Part shown: one piece after another, positions 23,063-34,771 of the stretch | Position numbering within the stretch: the stretch's first letter is position 1 | Layout of the letters: each line of letters starts with the position of its first letter | From: Bugula neritina | Taxonomy: Eukaryota > Bryozoa > Gymnolaemata > Cheilostomatida > Bugulidae | Length of the DNA stretch: 64,000 nt | Direction: 5' to 3' | Assembly: GCA_964035545.1 (NCBI GenBank) | Contig: OZ037769.1 | Location: forward strand, 10,609,133-10,673,132 | Translations under genes and position numbers: made by a program | Notes under the pieces: model-generated | The model's input: only the letters and a program-made list of their open reading frames with translations | What the model was told of the DNA's origin: nothing | The model's database searches: none

Positions 23063-25569
23063 TTAACTACTATTCAGCAGTTGCAGTATGTTTTTAGAAA
23101 GCCTCTTGATTTCATTCCTGTCTTGTGGCGTGAGGGCCTTCACATTCTGATCATGACAGAGAGGATTTCTTATTCTTACTATGCCCTTTATCATGCCATT
23201 GACGTCGCTAGGAAGCTGGTCTTGCACCGAGTATCTCAATTGACCTTCAAAGCAGAGTATAAACATTTTATGTGTAAATCGAGACTTTTAGTTTCAGCTA
23301 AAAATGGCACATGTAAAGTTAAGAACATACTGACACCCCTTGTAAAATATTTACAACCCACACCCTCTATAAACAATCTACTATCCACACCCCCTATAGA
23401 ATATCTCCTACCCACACCTTGTGCCAGGGAGAAAATCCTGGCTCTTTGCCAAAATTTGAATAAAAAATATGTTAGCTTTTTGCAGCTTGTTCAGCTATTT
23501 GTTAGCTTTTTGGTTATGTTATTTTTAATGTATTAGAAGTATTAGCAGTTCACTTGCCAGGAAGGCGCTATAAAGAGCTGATGTTTGTAAGTAGAATTAT
23601 AATTTTGAAGTTTTATGTTTTTGTTGATGTTATTTGAAGTTTACTTATGTATGTATTTTTGTGCAGTATGTAGTTATTTTTTGATATTTTAATAGAGTAC
23701 AAGACAACGAGTAAATAAAATTCAAAGATTAAGAAAGTATTGCTCGATGCTTGTTGCTAGCCAACTCGATAAGCCATTCCTGGCACACACCCCCTGTAGA
23801 TTATCTACTACCCACACCCCCTGTAGATTATCTACTACCTAAACACCCCCTGTAGAATATATATTACTTAAACTACCAGCAATAGAATATTATGAAGTGG
23901 ACAGATGTGCCTATTTATTATAATGAAGTATATCTCCATAAACATTTTAATAGTAGATTAGATAATATGATACTTATTGGAATATATTGAGCCCTTTTAA
24001 TATATAATAAAGATAAAAAGATAAAGATAAAAACAATTTCAAACAAATTTTGGCAATTTGAAATTTAAGTCAGGACTGAACTTGATTTCTCACTCAAACA
24101 TCTCTAAGCGAAGAATAGAAGAAAAAAAATTGTTTCAATTCTCCCCAGACAGTTTGAAATAGTTGAATCCTTTCAGTGATATTTTAGTACTGCAAGTCTT
24201 AGTTGTAGCACTTGTTGGGGGGTTAGGGTCAAGGCTAAGTGTTAGTTATATAGATATAGCCATCCAGTTGGAGCTACAGACAATCTACACTCTACAGACA
24301 AAAGAACTAAACTTTCTCATTTAAAAAAACAAAAAGTAAAACTGTGTATACATTTCATAATCACATAAATGCTTGCATTGGCAATAATTAGTGAAAAATC
24401 TTTTGTTAGGCATCAGCTAGTCACAGACTTTAAAACAATGAGGGAGAAATAAATCAGTTGGACTAGCCAACAATATTCTAGACCTAGAGTCTAGATCATG
24501 GGGGGAGTAGATACGGCCCTCGAGCTATATTTATGTGCTCCCAAGGTATAGCAAGCTACAGAAGTTTTTTCATCAAATTTGCCAACTAGCCTGTAACAGC
24601 AGCACATAGGATAGTTGAGAGCATCCTCACTACGAATAATATCATAAATGTCCCTCAAAATGTAGTTTAGGTTCTTGTATAATATTGCTCTGTGGGTGAC
24701 AGGCGTGTTGTCTACTTGTCATTGTTTAGCCTGAGATCAAACAACAACCAACGAACAGCAACAGGGCTGCATCATTTACCAACATTCCATTGTAAATGCC
24801 CCATAAACAAAGTATACAGCAAGCTAGTCATTATAGCCTGTTTATAGCTATAGTTATATACAGGCTATACTAGCTACACGAGTTATACAAGTTATACAAA
24901 CAGGGGTCTGAAATTGTTCACAAGGAATTTTTTACAGTGAAACAGCATAGTTCTCACTTCAGTCAGAAACTGACTAGACTCGAGAGTCTAGAGTGAGGCC
25001 ACGAGATACACTAAAGCTACAAGGGGTGCTCAACTGGAGGTCTCGGAACTACATACATGTGCTCTGCAGCTATAAAATTCTGAAATTCATTAAAAAGTTT
25101 CAGAAAGAACTTTTATCTGCTTGTATAGAATACCAGACAACCAAACTAAATATGCATTATTTGAAAAAGATACCAAAATGGCTTTCCAATATGTTAAAAA
25201 AAACAATTTTTTTAGTAGATCAGCTCCTTTTGCTTTCAGTTAACTAGCAAACTGTTAAAAAAGTTGAACTCAAGGCAAATGACAAACAGAACCATGTATA
25301 CAGTATTTACCTAAACCCTCTCCCTTTGCGCCATATCTTGTTCTAAGAAGCACCTCCAGCTTCTTGCTGATTGTGATGACTAGTTCGTAGTCATTGTGGA
25401 GATACTGGTTCTGTGCTGCTGGTGCTGGTGCTGGTGCTGGTGCTGGTGGTGCTGGTGGTGCTGGTGGTCGTGAAGCTACTGGTCTGCCATATCCTGCAGG
25501 TTGACCTGTGAACCTGTAGTTGTTAGCACTATGACTGTAATCATCAGGTGACCCAAAGCAGTTCCCCAT
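23063..25569 (-). CDS. Small MGNC-starting protein with DUF4145/HEPN-like domain, unit 2 (146 aa)
   Basis: Exons 25569-25311 and 23244-23063 (441 nt), with the same intron position and phase as unit 1. It starts MGNCFGSPDDYSHSANNYRF. The Pro/Ala linker is two residues longer than in unit 1 (259-nt versus 253-nt first exon), a frame-preserving change. The domain reads LEVLLRTRYGAKGEGLG, then the same exon 2 peptide as unit 1, including RIRNPLCHDQN. Substitutions relative to unit 1 lie mostly in the N-terminal linker (R6G, N12S and neighbours), while the domain differs only slightly. Either the domain is constrained or the 3' half was recently homogenised by gene conversion. Function unknown. 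Confidence 0.75.
24610..24745. mobile_element. Fragment related to interior of the 4.8-kb hAT element (unit 2)
   Basis: Same fragment as at 19535-19680, in the same context, so it was present before units 1 and 2 separated. Confidence 0.65.
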
Positions 25570-26191
25570 CACTGCTAGCCTCTTCTATTGTGAGTTCTAG
25601 AAGCTAGTAGTGCTAGCTCTAGTGCCCTCTATCCTGTAAGCAATGCTACATTGTCATCACTACTAACATATCAAATAAACTTGGCATAAGCAGCCAATAT
25701 TTCATCGCAGTGCTGGATCTATGCCGTGAGTGAAGGGGGAATTCCCACTTGATATGCAGGCTATAAAGATGGTGTAAGAACATATCAGTGGGAACTAACA
25801 TAATTATTAGCTCATAGTTAGTTAAAACATGCTGCAAATGGTTCATGCTAATAGTGAGAGCTTGCTAAGTGTAAATATTATAGTTTCAATGATGAATCAA
25901 ACACTCATTTTGTGAAATATAAACTATGATTTTGGGCCTTGTTGAATGCAATCATCAATCACGCTAAAAACATACTAATGGCAAGTTCTCTTTATAAGTC
26001 AGTAAATGAGTAAATCATAGACTAGGAGTTACGTCTGTAGTAAAGCTGTATAGTAATAATTTCATAAATAAACTGCACTAGTAATAGCATTCTCAGGAAC
26101 TGCACGTGATTTGTAGAAAACAGGCTACTGTGAAATTACTCTGTTGATCCAAAAGCAAGTCACCAACTATTTATTCATACTTCAAATAAAC

Positions 26192-27508
26192 ATGGCCTCT
26201 GCAGTGACATTCATTCTCTCCTTGGCTGCATGGATGTGAGTTCAGCTCCATCAACACATCTTCAGTCACTATTACTATAAAATGACTTTACAAAATTGTT
26301 TATAAGAAATATAATATATGTAAAATTAGGAGATATAGGTTCTTAGACCATGCAAAAGGAAAAAATATATCCCCGATGTCAGCAAAGCCATCTTGTAAAC
26401 CTTGTAAACACACCAGTTTGGCTAGCTACAAGTATACTTGTAAGCTGCACTTCATGTTTGTTTTAGACTTGCCCCAACTGTGGTAAGTAAAGTGCAAGAG
26501 TCATGACTAGTGCAGCCACTATGTAGAAGTTATGTCAGCTATATTCTCATATGGTGTCCTGTAAAAATGGCTCTGGTAAAATTGGTACCTGTAAAAATGG
26601 TACAGGTAATAATGGCACAAATGGCAAAGTAGGTAGAAATGACACATTATTAATATGGGTTGGTGGGGAGGGGTTTGGGGTTAATTAGGAAAATTTTACA
26701 TCAGTGTGCCATTTTTACCTACTTTTCCATTTGTGCCGTTATTACCTGTGCCATTTTTACCTAGAATCTATATGTATAGATAGTGCTAGTATCATATATA
26801 ATAGTAAAGGAATTTGTTTATAACTGGTTATTTTTTATAATTGAGCAACAACTTTTGCTAAATACTTATTGGGTATTGTAGGTAATATAGTAGGTAATTA
26901 GTAGGTGTAACCAGTAGGTTTTGTAGATAGTTTGTCAGTATCGTAGATAATTAGTAGGTGGGTGGTAGGTATCGTAGGTGATTATAGCAGGTATCGTAAG
27001 TGATTAGTAGGTTAAAAGTTTCCCTCAAGCAGCTCAAAACTGTGCTGAATAAATCTCATTATAAGTTAAAGTCTCAACCCAACTTCCTGTTTATTCAACT
27101 GGCAATATACTGGCTTCAAACCCTTTTACATATATTATATGGCAGTGCATAAGCAATAGAAGTAGTAAATTATCCTTTCAGGCTCATGCTGTATAACAGG
27201 TGAAATTGGCAAAGCAAAAATGGCATGTAATAATAACACAGGTAATAATAGCACAATGTAGAAATACACTATAAGGTAAAATTGGCAAACTGATGTTAAA
27301 TTTTCCCAAAGCTCAACCAAAAACCCAACCCAAAAAACCCCAAACCTATTTGAAGATCACTTTCTTATAACAGCATAGAATGACTCTTTTTACACTATTA
27401 CTATATTATTGGTAGGTTAGTTGTGTCAGTTTATTTTCTTTGCAGACCTTTGCACTTGGCTTACGTCTCAAAACATATTTTACTTTTGCTCTGATGTTGT
27501 CTTTTTAA
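26192..27508 (+). CDS. Possible tiny three-exon gene encoding a ~40-aa hydrophobic peptide, unit 2
   Basis: Same arrangement as in unit 1: 26192-26235, 26467-26482 (16-nt microexon), 27446-27508. The microexon differs by one codon (CTA to CCA, Leu to Pro); exons 1 and 3 are the same at the protein level. Conservation between recently duplicated units is weak evidence of function, because the surrounding DNA is equally conserved. Confidence 0.22.
26563..26762. repeat. GTGCC-type foldback repeat, copy c (unit 2)
   Basis: Counterpart of 21488-21709, with the same terminal words (GGTAATAATGGCACAAATGG and its complement) and the same GGGGTTAATTAGGAAAATTT core. One of the terminal right-hand repeats has been lost. 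Confidence 0.65.
27197..27345. repeat. GTGCC-type foldback repeat, copy d (unit 2)
   Basis: Counterpart of 22148-22310, nearly identical to it. Confidence 0.5.
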
Positions 27509-28449
27509 AGGCCTTGGGAGTGATTTTGGGTAATTACTTCCCCTTTATTAATAAAACACTCTTTGCAAATATAATATTGAGTTGTCTGTCCTTTGAAGAG
27601 GTGTCTCTGTCCCATATGTAACATGATACTAGACTGTTACTGTGCATTCATATTAATTCAAACTGAAGTAACCATATTATTTTGGCTGATTGAATAAAAA
27701 TCAATTGTAAAAGTTCTGGTGTTTGAATAAGTTTGTGTAGAATGTAGCAGTATCACGCGTCCAACATAGTATGACTCATTGATTCATACATATTATTATT
27801 ATTATGACATATAAATAAATGACACTTACTAACATATCCACATGTATTTACCCGTTTCTTACATAAATAGACTAAATGTTGTAAAATTCAATAATTCATA
27901 ATTATCTTCATTTTTCAATTTTTCATTACATTTTTTTTTCAAGTATAAATAAATCAAGCAAGCAACATGCCCAAATTTCGTAAAATTTATGCTTCACAGT
28001 TTCCAATAAAAATGTTGGCATTGAATTGAGATTTAAGAGCCAGATGCTTACTGTGTAAAAAATACAGCTTGTATATTAGAAATTTCAATATATACACAGT
28101 TCCTTGTAGACATATTTACTGGTTGACTCCCATTCAGCAGTTGCAGTACGTTTTTAGAGAGTCTATTGATTTCATTCCTGTCTTGTGGCGTGAGGGCCTT
28201 CGCATTCTGTTCATGACAGAGACGATTCCTTATTCTTACTATGCCCTTTATCATGCCATTGACCTTGCCAGGAAGCTGGTCTTGCACCGAGTATCTCAAT
28301 TGACCTTCAAAGCAGAGTATAAACATTTTATGTGTAAATCGAGACTTTCAGTTTCAGCTCTGAGGTAGAAGATACCTGACGAGTTTACACCTGTAGCTTA
28401 GAACACCTTACCGACTATCGGTTTCGGGTAAAAATGGCACATGTAAAGT

Positions 28450-30665
28450 TAAAAACATACTGACACCCCTTGTAAAATATCTACTACCCACACTCCTTAT
28501 AGACCATCTACTATCTTACACCCCACATAGAATATCTACTATCCAACCCCTTATAGAATATCTACTATCCACCCCCTATAGAATATCTACTACCCACACC
28601 CCTTGTAAAATATCTACTACTCACACCCCTTGTAAAATATCTACTACCCACATTCCTTATAGACAATCTACTATCTTACACCCCACATAGAATATCTACT
28701 ATCCAATCCCTTATAGAATATCTACTATCCACCCCCTCTAGAATATCTACTACCCACACCCCTTGTAAAATATCTACTACTCACACCCCTTGTAAAATAT
28801 CTACTACCCACATTCCTTATAGACAATCTACTATCTTACACCCCACATAGAATATCTACTATCCAATCCCTTATAGAATATCTACTATCCACCCCCTCTA
28901 GAATATCTACTACCCACACCCCTTGTAAAATATCTACTACTCACACCCCTTGTAAAATATCTACTACCCACATTCCTTATAGACAATCTACTATCTTACA
29001 CCCCACATAGAATATCTACTATCCAATCCCTTATAGAATATCTACTATCCACCCCCTCTAGAATATCTACTACCCACACCCCTTGTAAAATATCTACTAC
29101 TCACACCCCTTGTAAAATATCTACTACCCACATTCCTTATAGACAATCTACTATCTTACACCCCACATAGAATATCTACTATCCAATCCCTTATAGAATA
29201 TCTACTATCCACCCCCTCTAGAATATCTACTACCCACACCCCTTGTAAAATATCTACTACTCACACCCCTTGTAAAATATCTACTACCCACATTCCTTAT
29301 AGACAATCTACTATCTTACACCCCACATAGAATATCTACTATCCAATCCCTTATAGAATATCTACTATCCACCCCCTCTAGAATATCTACTACCCACACC
29401 CCTTGTAAAATATCTACTACTCACACTCCTTATAGACAATCTACTATCTTACACCCCACATAGAATATCTACTATCCAATCCCTTATAGAATATCTACTA
29501 TCCACCCCCTCTAGAATATCTACTACCCACACCCCTTGTAAAATATCTACTACTCACACCCCTTGTAAAATATCTACTACCCACATTCCTTATAGACAAT
29601 CTACTATCTTACACCCCACATAGAATATCTACTATCCAATCCCTTATAGAATATCTACTATCCACCCCCTCTAGAATATCTACTACCCACACCCCTTGTA
29701 AAATATCTACTACTCACACCCCTTGTAAAATATCTACTACCCACATTCCTTATAGACAATCTACTATCTTACACCCCACATAGAATATCTACTATCCAAT
29801 CCCTTATAGAATATCTACTATCCACCCCCTCTAGAATATCTACTACCCACACCCCTTGTAAAATATCTACTACTCACACCCCTTGTAAAATATCTACTAC
29901 CCACATTCCTTATAGACAATCTACTATCTTACACCCCACATAGAATATCTACTATCCAATCCCTTATAGAATATCTACTATCCACCCCCTCTAGAATATC
30001 TACTACCCACACCCCTTGTAAAATATCTACTACTCACACCCCTTGTAAAATATCTACTACCCACATTCCTTATAGACAATCTACTATCTTACACCCCACA
30101 TAGAATATCTACTATCCAATCCCTTATAGAATATCTACTATCCACCCCCTCTAGAATATCTACTACCCACACCCCTTGTAAAATATCTACTACTCACACC
30201 CCTTGTAAAATATCTACTACCCACATTCCTTATAGACAATCTACTATCTTACACCCCACATAGAATATCTACTATCCAATCCCTCTAGAATATCTACTAC
30301 CCACACCCCTTGTAAAATATCTACTACTCACACCCCTTGTAAAATATCTACTACCCACATTCCTTATAGACAATCTACTATCTTACACCCCACATAGAAT
30401 ATCTACTATCCAATCCCTTATAGAATATCTACTATCCACCCCCTCTAGAATATCTACTACCCACACCCCTTGTAAAATATCTACTACTCACACCCCTTGT
30501 AAAATATCTACTACCCACATTCCTTATAGACAATCTACTATCTTACACCCCACATAGAATATCTACTATCCAATCCCTTATAGAATATCTACTATCCACA
30601 CCCCCTATAGAACATCTACTACCCACACCCCTTGAAAAATATCTACTACCCACACTCCTTACAGG
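28450..30665. repeat. 160-bp higher-order satellite built of six ~27-bp monomers
   Basis: Monomers of the form ACCCACACCCCTTGTAAAAT + ATCTACT vary in a fixed order. They give a higher-order period of exactly 160 bp: the marker CATTCCTTATAGACAATC recurs at 28651, 28811, 28971 and onwards, and again at 29584, 29744, 29904, 30064, 30224. About 14 higher-order units are present. Two variants lack one monomer, giving spacings of about 133-134 bp near 29425 and 30357. Units 1 and 2 have only about six unexpanded monomers at the matching places (18250-18340, 18710-18800; 23330-23420, 23785-23870). Confidence 0.95.
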
Positions 30666-31404
30666 ATATATATTACCTAAACTACCAGCAATAGAATATT
30701 ATGAGGTGGACAGATGTGCCTATTTATTATAATGAAGTATATCTCCATAAACACTTTAATAGTAGATTAGATAATATGATACTTATTAGACTATTGAGCC
30801 CTTTAAATATATAACAAAGATAAAATGATGAAGATAAAAATTTTGGCAGCTTGAAATTTTAATCAAGACTGAACTTGACTTTCCACTCAAACATCTCTAA
30901 GCAAAGAACAGAAGAAAAGAAATTGTTTTAATTCGCCACAGACAGTTTTAAATAGTTAAATCTTTCAGTGATATCTTAGTACTGCAAGTCTTAGTTGTAG
31001 CACTTTTTGACAGGTCAAGGGTCAAAGTCAAGTGTTAGTTATTATATATTATAGATATAGCCATCCAGGTCATTCTACAGACACCCTACACTCTACAGTC
31101 TACAGACAAACAAGTACACTTTCTCATTTAAAAGACAAAAAGTAAAACCTGTACACATTGCATAATCACAAACACTGCTTTCATTGGCAGTAAAAAGTGA
31201 AAATCATGCAAAAACTAAAGTAGATTAAGAAAGAGTGAGAGGGAAATATTTGATTGGTTCGGCATACAGAAATCAGTTGGACTAGCCAATAAGATTCTAG
31301 AGGGTCTTGAATAATGTCACTAATTGCATAGGCTGCATATAATGTGATCATTCAGTTTAACATCATAATTTTGACAGCCAAATGCATTTCACTTTAGATA
31401 GTAG

Positions 31405-32215
31405 ACTGTACAGGCTATACAGGCTATACAGAGTATACAGAGTATACATAGTATACAGGCTATACAGAGTATACAGGCTATACAAGCTATACAGGCTATA
31501 CAGAGTAAACAGAGTATACAGAGTATACAGCATATACAGGCTATACAGAGTATACAGAGTATACAGGCTATACAGACTATACAGGCTATACAGAGTATAC
31601 AGAGTATAATCTGTATACTCTGTATACTCTGTATACTCTATATACCCTGTATAGCCTGTATACTCTGTATACCCTGTATAGCCTGTATACTCTGTATACC
31701 CTGTATAGCCTGTATACTCTGTATACCCTGTATAGCCTGTATACTCTGTATACCCTGTATACGCTGTATACTCTGTATACTCTGTATACTCTGTATACGC
31801 TGTATACTCTGTATACCCTGTATACTCTGTATAGCCTGTATACGCTGTATACTCTGTATACTCTGTATACTCTGTATACTCTGTATACCCTGTATAGCCT
31901 GTATACTCTGTATAGCCTGTATAGCCTGTATACTCTGTATAACCTGTATAGCCTGTATACTCTGTATACCCTGTATAGCCTGTATACTCTGTATACCCTG
32001 TATATAGAGTATACAGGCTATACAGAGTATACAGAGTATACAGGCTATGCAGAGTATACAGGCTATACAGAGTATACAGGCTATACAGAGTATACAGGCT
32101 ATACAGGGTATACAGAGTATACAGGCTATACAGGGTATACAGAGTATACAGGCTATACAGGGTATACAGAGTATACAGGCTATACAGGGTAAACAGAGTA
32201 TACAGGATATACTAG
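31405..32215. repeat. 9-bp satellite with two orientation switches
   Basis: Repeats of TATACAGGC/TATACAGAG run forward (31405-31605), then as the complement (GCCTGTATA/CTCTGTATA) from about 31606 to 32003, then forward again (32004-32215). The junctions are short palindromes (AGTATAATCTGTATACT; CTGTATATAGAGTATACAG). The seed, one or two units around TACAGGCTATACTAGCTACA, is present in units 1 and 2 at about 19785 and 24855. The IQAIQSIQ, LYRLYR and CIACIL frames here are repeat artefacts. Confidence 0.95.
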
Positions 32216-32831
32216 CTATACGAGTCGTACCATGCAAACCTGTAAACCAGCTATGCAAACCTGCAATTGTTCACAAGGAATTTTTTACAGTGATACAGTA
32301 GTTCTCACTTCAGTCAGAAACTAACTAGACTCTAGAGCAGTGGTTCCCAACCTGGGGGGAATTCTCCCCTAGGGAGGAATTTGGACATTTTAGGGGGGAA
32401 TTTGGATTTTGAAAAATTCACGCAATTCTTTGACGGTTTTTGAGCTCTTGCAAGTTTCATGTATATGTATATCTTTGAATCTTCAACTTAGTTCATCTAT
32501 TTAACCAAACCATATTCTGCAATCTCAGTTTACTTCTACATGAATGTGTTTATTAATTACTCTACCCTGACTGTCCTCTGTTCTATTTCGAATGGAGGTC
32601 AAAAATATACAATAACCAACAGACCAACTTTTAGCAGCCATGCAAGTCAATTTCTATGAATTGTATACTACATACCTAGTGAATATATTTGCTACACCAA
32701 GTAATCTGAACCTAAAAATGCAGGAGTGCAATGTTTTAAAGTTACACTAAAGTGGTGGCGTCTATCAAAAACATGGTGTTTTTCCCCACACTCAATGAAC
32801 TTTTATCGGAAAAGAACCAGTTTCGATTTTA

Positions 32832-33009
32832 GGTAAAGATGGCACAGGTAAAAATCGCACACTGGTGTTAAATTTTCCCAAACCCGAACCTCAAAACCCC
32901 CCATTCTGAACGCCTAACCCCCAACTCAAATCTACAATGCTAATTTTAAAAATGTGCCATTTTTACTTAATTTTTCATTTGTGCCATCTTTACCTGTGCC
33001 ATTTTTACC
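32832..33009. repeat. GTGCC-type foldback repeat, copy e (inside hAT)
   Basis: Starts GGTAAAGATGGCACAGG and ends GTGCCATTTTTACC, with a C-rich core (TTAAATTTTCCCAAACCCG onwards), that is, the core in reverse orientation. It is nested in the dead hAT element and therefore younger than that insertion. Confidence 0.65.
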
Positions 33010-33260
33010 GACACCTCTTATTTCAGATCATTTTTCAAAAAAGCTGCTGAGCATCTCTCTGAACTTTTAATGGAGTTTAAACTGTATTTCTCTGAGCTAC
33101 CTCCCAAAAAGAAAAAGCTAGATTCTTAACTTGACATGTGACCCATTGCAACGCTTTGTTGAAAAGTTTTCAGATGAGTTACAGAAAGATTTTATTGAGT
33201 TGGTTCACAATTTAGCAATGAAGGGTGATTTGAAATCTTCTCCAGTTGATGTATTGTATA

Positions 33261-33582
33261 GGTAGTGTCCAGTAGAAATGGCACAGGTAATGGCACAAAT
33301 GGAAAAGTAGGTAAAAATGGCACATGTTTTCAATATTGTGTGGGGGTTTGAAGTTTGAAAGAGGAGTTTGAGGTGAGGATTTTGAGTTTGTACTTGGGGT
33401 TCTGAAGTTTGGGGGGTGGGGGTTTGAGTTAGAGAGTGAGGGTTTAGGTTCAAGGGTTGGGGACTTGGGGTGGAGGGTTTGGGGTTTGAGTTTAGAAAAA
33501 TTTAACATCGGTGTGCCATTTTACCTACTTTTCTATTTGTGCCATTATTACCCGTGCCACTTTTACATGCACCAGTTTTACC
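33261..33582. repeat. GTGCC-type foldback repeat, copy f, with expanded G/T-rich core (inside hAT)
   Basis: The left arm has GGCACAAATGGAAAAGTAGG and the right arm has the complement (CCTACTTTTCTATTTGTGCC). The ~180-bp core is strongly strand-asymmetric, full of GGGGTTTGAG-like words. This is the best-preserved copy for defining the arms. Confidence 0.7.
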
Positions 33583-34771
33583 TAAAATAATTATGGGTTT
33601 CAACAAGCAAACTCTTCCCACACATAACTGACAAAGCGGAGTTGTGGTGCCATCCAGCACCACCTATCCGTGTGAGGTAGGATTTTCATCAATTCAAAGA
33701 GAAGAGAAACTGCCTCAACCTGCAGAGTGACTTAAGATGGGCCTGGTCAAACACAAAGCCAGGCTTAAGCAAGCTGGCACAAAAGCATAAAATGAAGCCA
33801 TAACATTAATAAATAAACTGCTCCGTGTTTTATATTATTACTATTATGATAATTATATTACATGCAAATATAATAGAACAAAATAATTATATTACATTGG
33901 ATCATATATTCTCATTCAGTATGTCATAAAATCTCTTCGCTCTTCGAAAGGGAGGAAATTAATAGTCAACATTAATGAAAGGGGGGAATAGTACGAAAAA
34001 GGTTGGAACCACTGCTCTAGAGTGAGGCCACGAGATACACTAAGGCTACAAAGGGTGCTCAACTGGAGGTCTCAGAACTACATACGTGTGCACTCCAGCT
34101 ATAAAATTCTGACATCCATTAAAAAGTTTCAGAAAGAACTTTTATCTGCTCGTGTAGGACATCAGACAACCAAACCCTATATGCATTATTTGAAAAAGAT
34201 ACCAAAATGGCTGTCCAATATGTTAAACAAAGCAATTCTTTTAATAGACCAGCTCCTTTTGCTTTTAGGCAACTAGCAAACTGTTAAAAAGTTGAACTTA
34301 AGGCAAATGACAAACAGAACCATGTATACAGTATTTACCTAAACCCTCTCCCTCAGCTCCATATCTTGTTCTAAGAAGCACCTCCAGCTTCTTGCTGATT
34401 GTGATGACTAGTTCGTAGTCATTGGGGAGATACTGGTTCTGTGCTGGTGGTCTGGTGGTGCTGGTGGAGCTACCAGTCTGCCATATTCTGCAGGTTGATC
34501 TGTGGACGTGTAGTTGTTAGCATGATCATTGTAATCATCATGGGACCTAAAGCAGTTCCCCATCACGGCTAGCCTCTTCTATTGTGAGTTCTAGAAGCTA
34601 CTAGTGCTAGTTCTAGTGCCTTCTATCCTTTTATCCTGTAAGCAATGCTACATTGTCATGACTACTAACATGTTAAATAAACTTGAGATAAGGAGCCAAT
34701 AATGCCATGAGTGAACGGGAATTCCCACTAGATATGGGATTTATAGCAGTCGCATACAGTGTGATTTATTC

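Larger units (their letters stand above)
22910..27960. repeat. Unit 2 of tandem array (~5.05 kb)
   Basis: Near-identical to unit 1 in the same order and orientation; differences are mainly single substitutions and small indels. It carries the second intact HEPN gene. Confidence 0.9.
32338..34014. mobile_element. hAT DNA transposon, decayed (1677 bp) with 8-bp target duplication
   Basis: Terminal inverted repeats CAGTGGTTCCCAACCT (32338) and AGGTTGGAACCACTG (ending 34014) are flanked by CTCTAGAG at 32330-32337 and 34015-34022, an exact 8-bp target duplication. Units 1 and 2 show the empty site, with related CTCTAGAG-type sequence once. The TIR resembles the Charlie-type hAT consensus. The interior keeps traces of a transposase C-terminus near 33650-33790: TTYPCEVGFSSIQ, then NLQSDLRWAWSN in a shifted frame, like the hAT dimerisation domain motif. 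Stops and frameshifts make it dead. Two GTGCC-type foldback repeats are nested inside. Confidence 0.9.
28048..34563 (-). pseudogene. Third copy of the MGNC/HEPN-like gene, frameshifted
   Basis: The would-be exons are 34563-34339 and 28304-28048, with a 6-kb intron filled with satellites and a transposon. Exon 1 still begins MGNCFRSHDDYNDHANNY. It is 225 nt, against 253 and 259 nt in the sister copies; the Pro/Ala linker shrank by a number of bases not divisible by three. The frame therefore leaves the domain before LEVLL and meets a TAG. The splice donor is preserved. Exon 2 remains open, carries the fuller HEPN-like motif RNRLCHEQN, and lost its original stop, so its frame runs on for about 20 residues. 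Possible explanations are a pseudogene or a locus using a downstream start; the first is simpler. Confidence 0.7.

Noticed and set aside
24993-25247. 84-codon plus-strand ORF, also open in unit 3 (34022-34276)
   Set aside because: Unit 1 has a TGA and a TAG in the frame, and unit 2/3 differences are mostly amino-acid changing, so there is no sign of constraint. It lies in the HEPN gene intron on the opposite strand.
28450-30665. CRISPR-like appearance of regularly spaced repeats
   Set aside because: The intervening sequences are themselves repeats in a fixed order (160-bp higher-order satellite), there are no unique spacers and no cas genes, and the DNA is eukaryotic.
31382-32301. Long frames LYRLYR, IQAIQS and CIACIL
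   Set aside because: All come from the 9-bp satellite read in different frames; they lie in an intron of a pseudogene.
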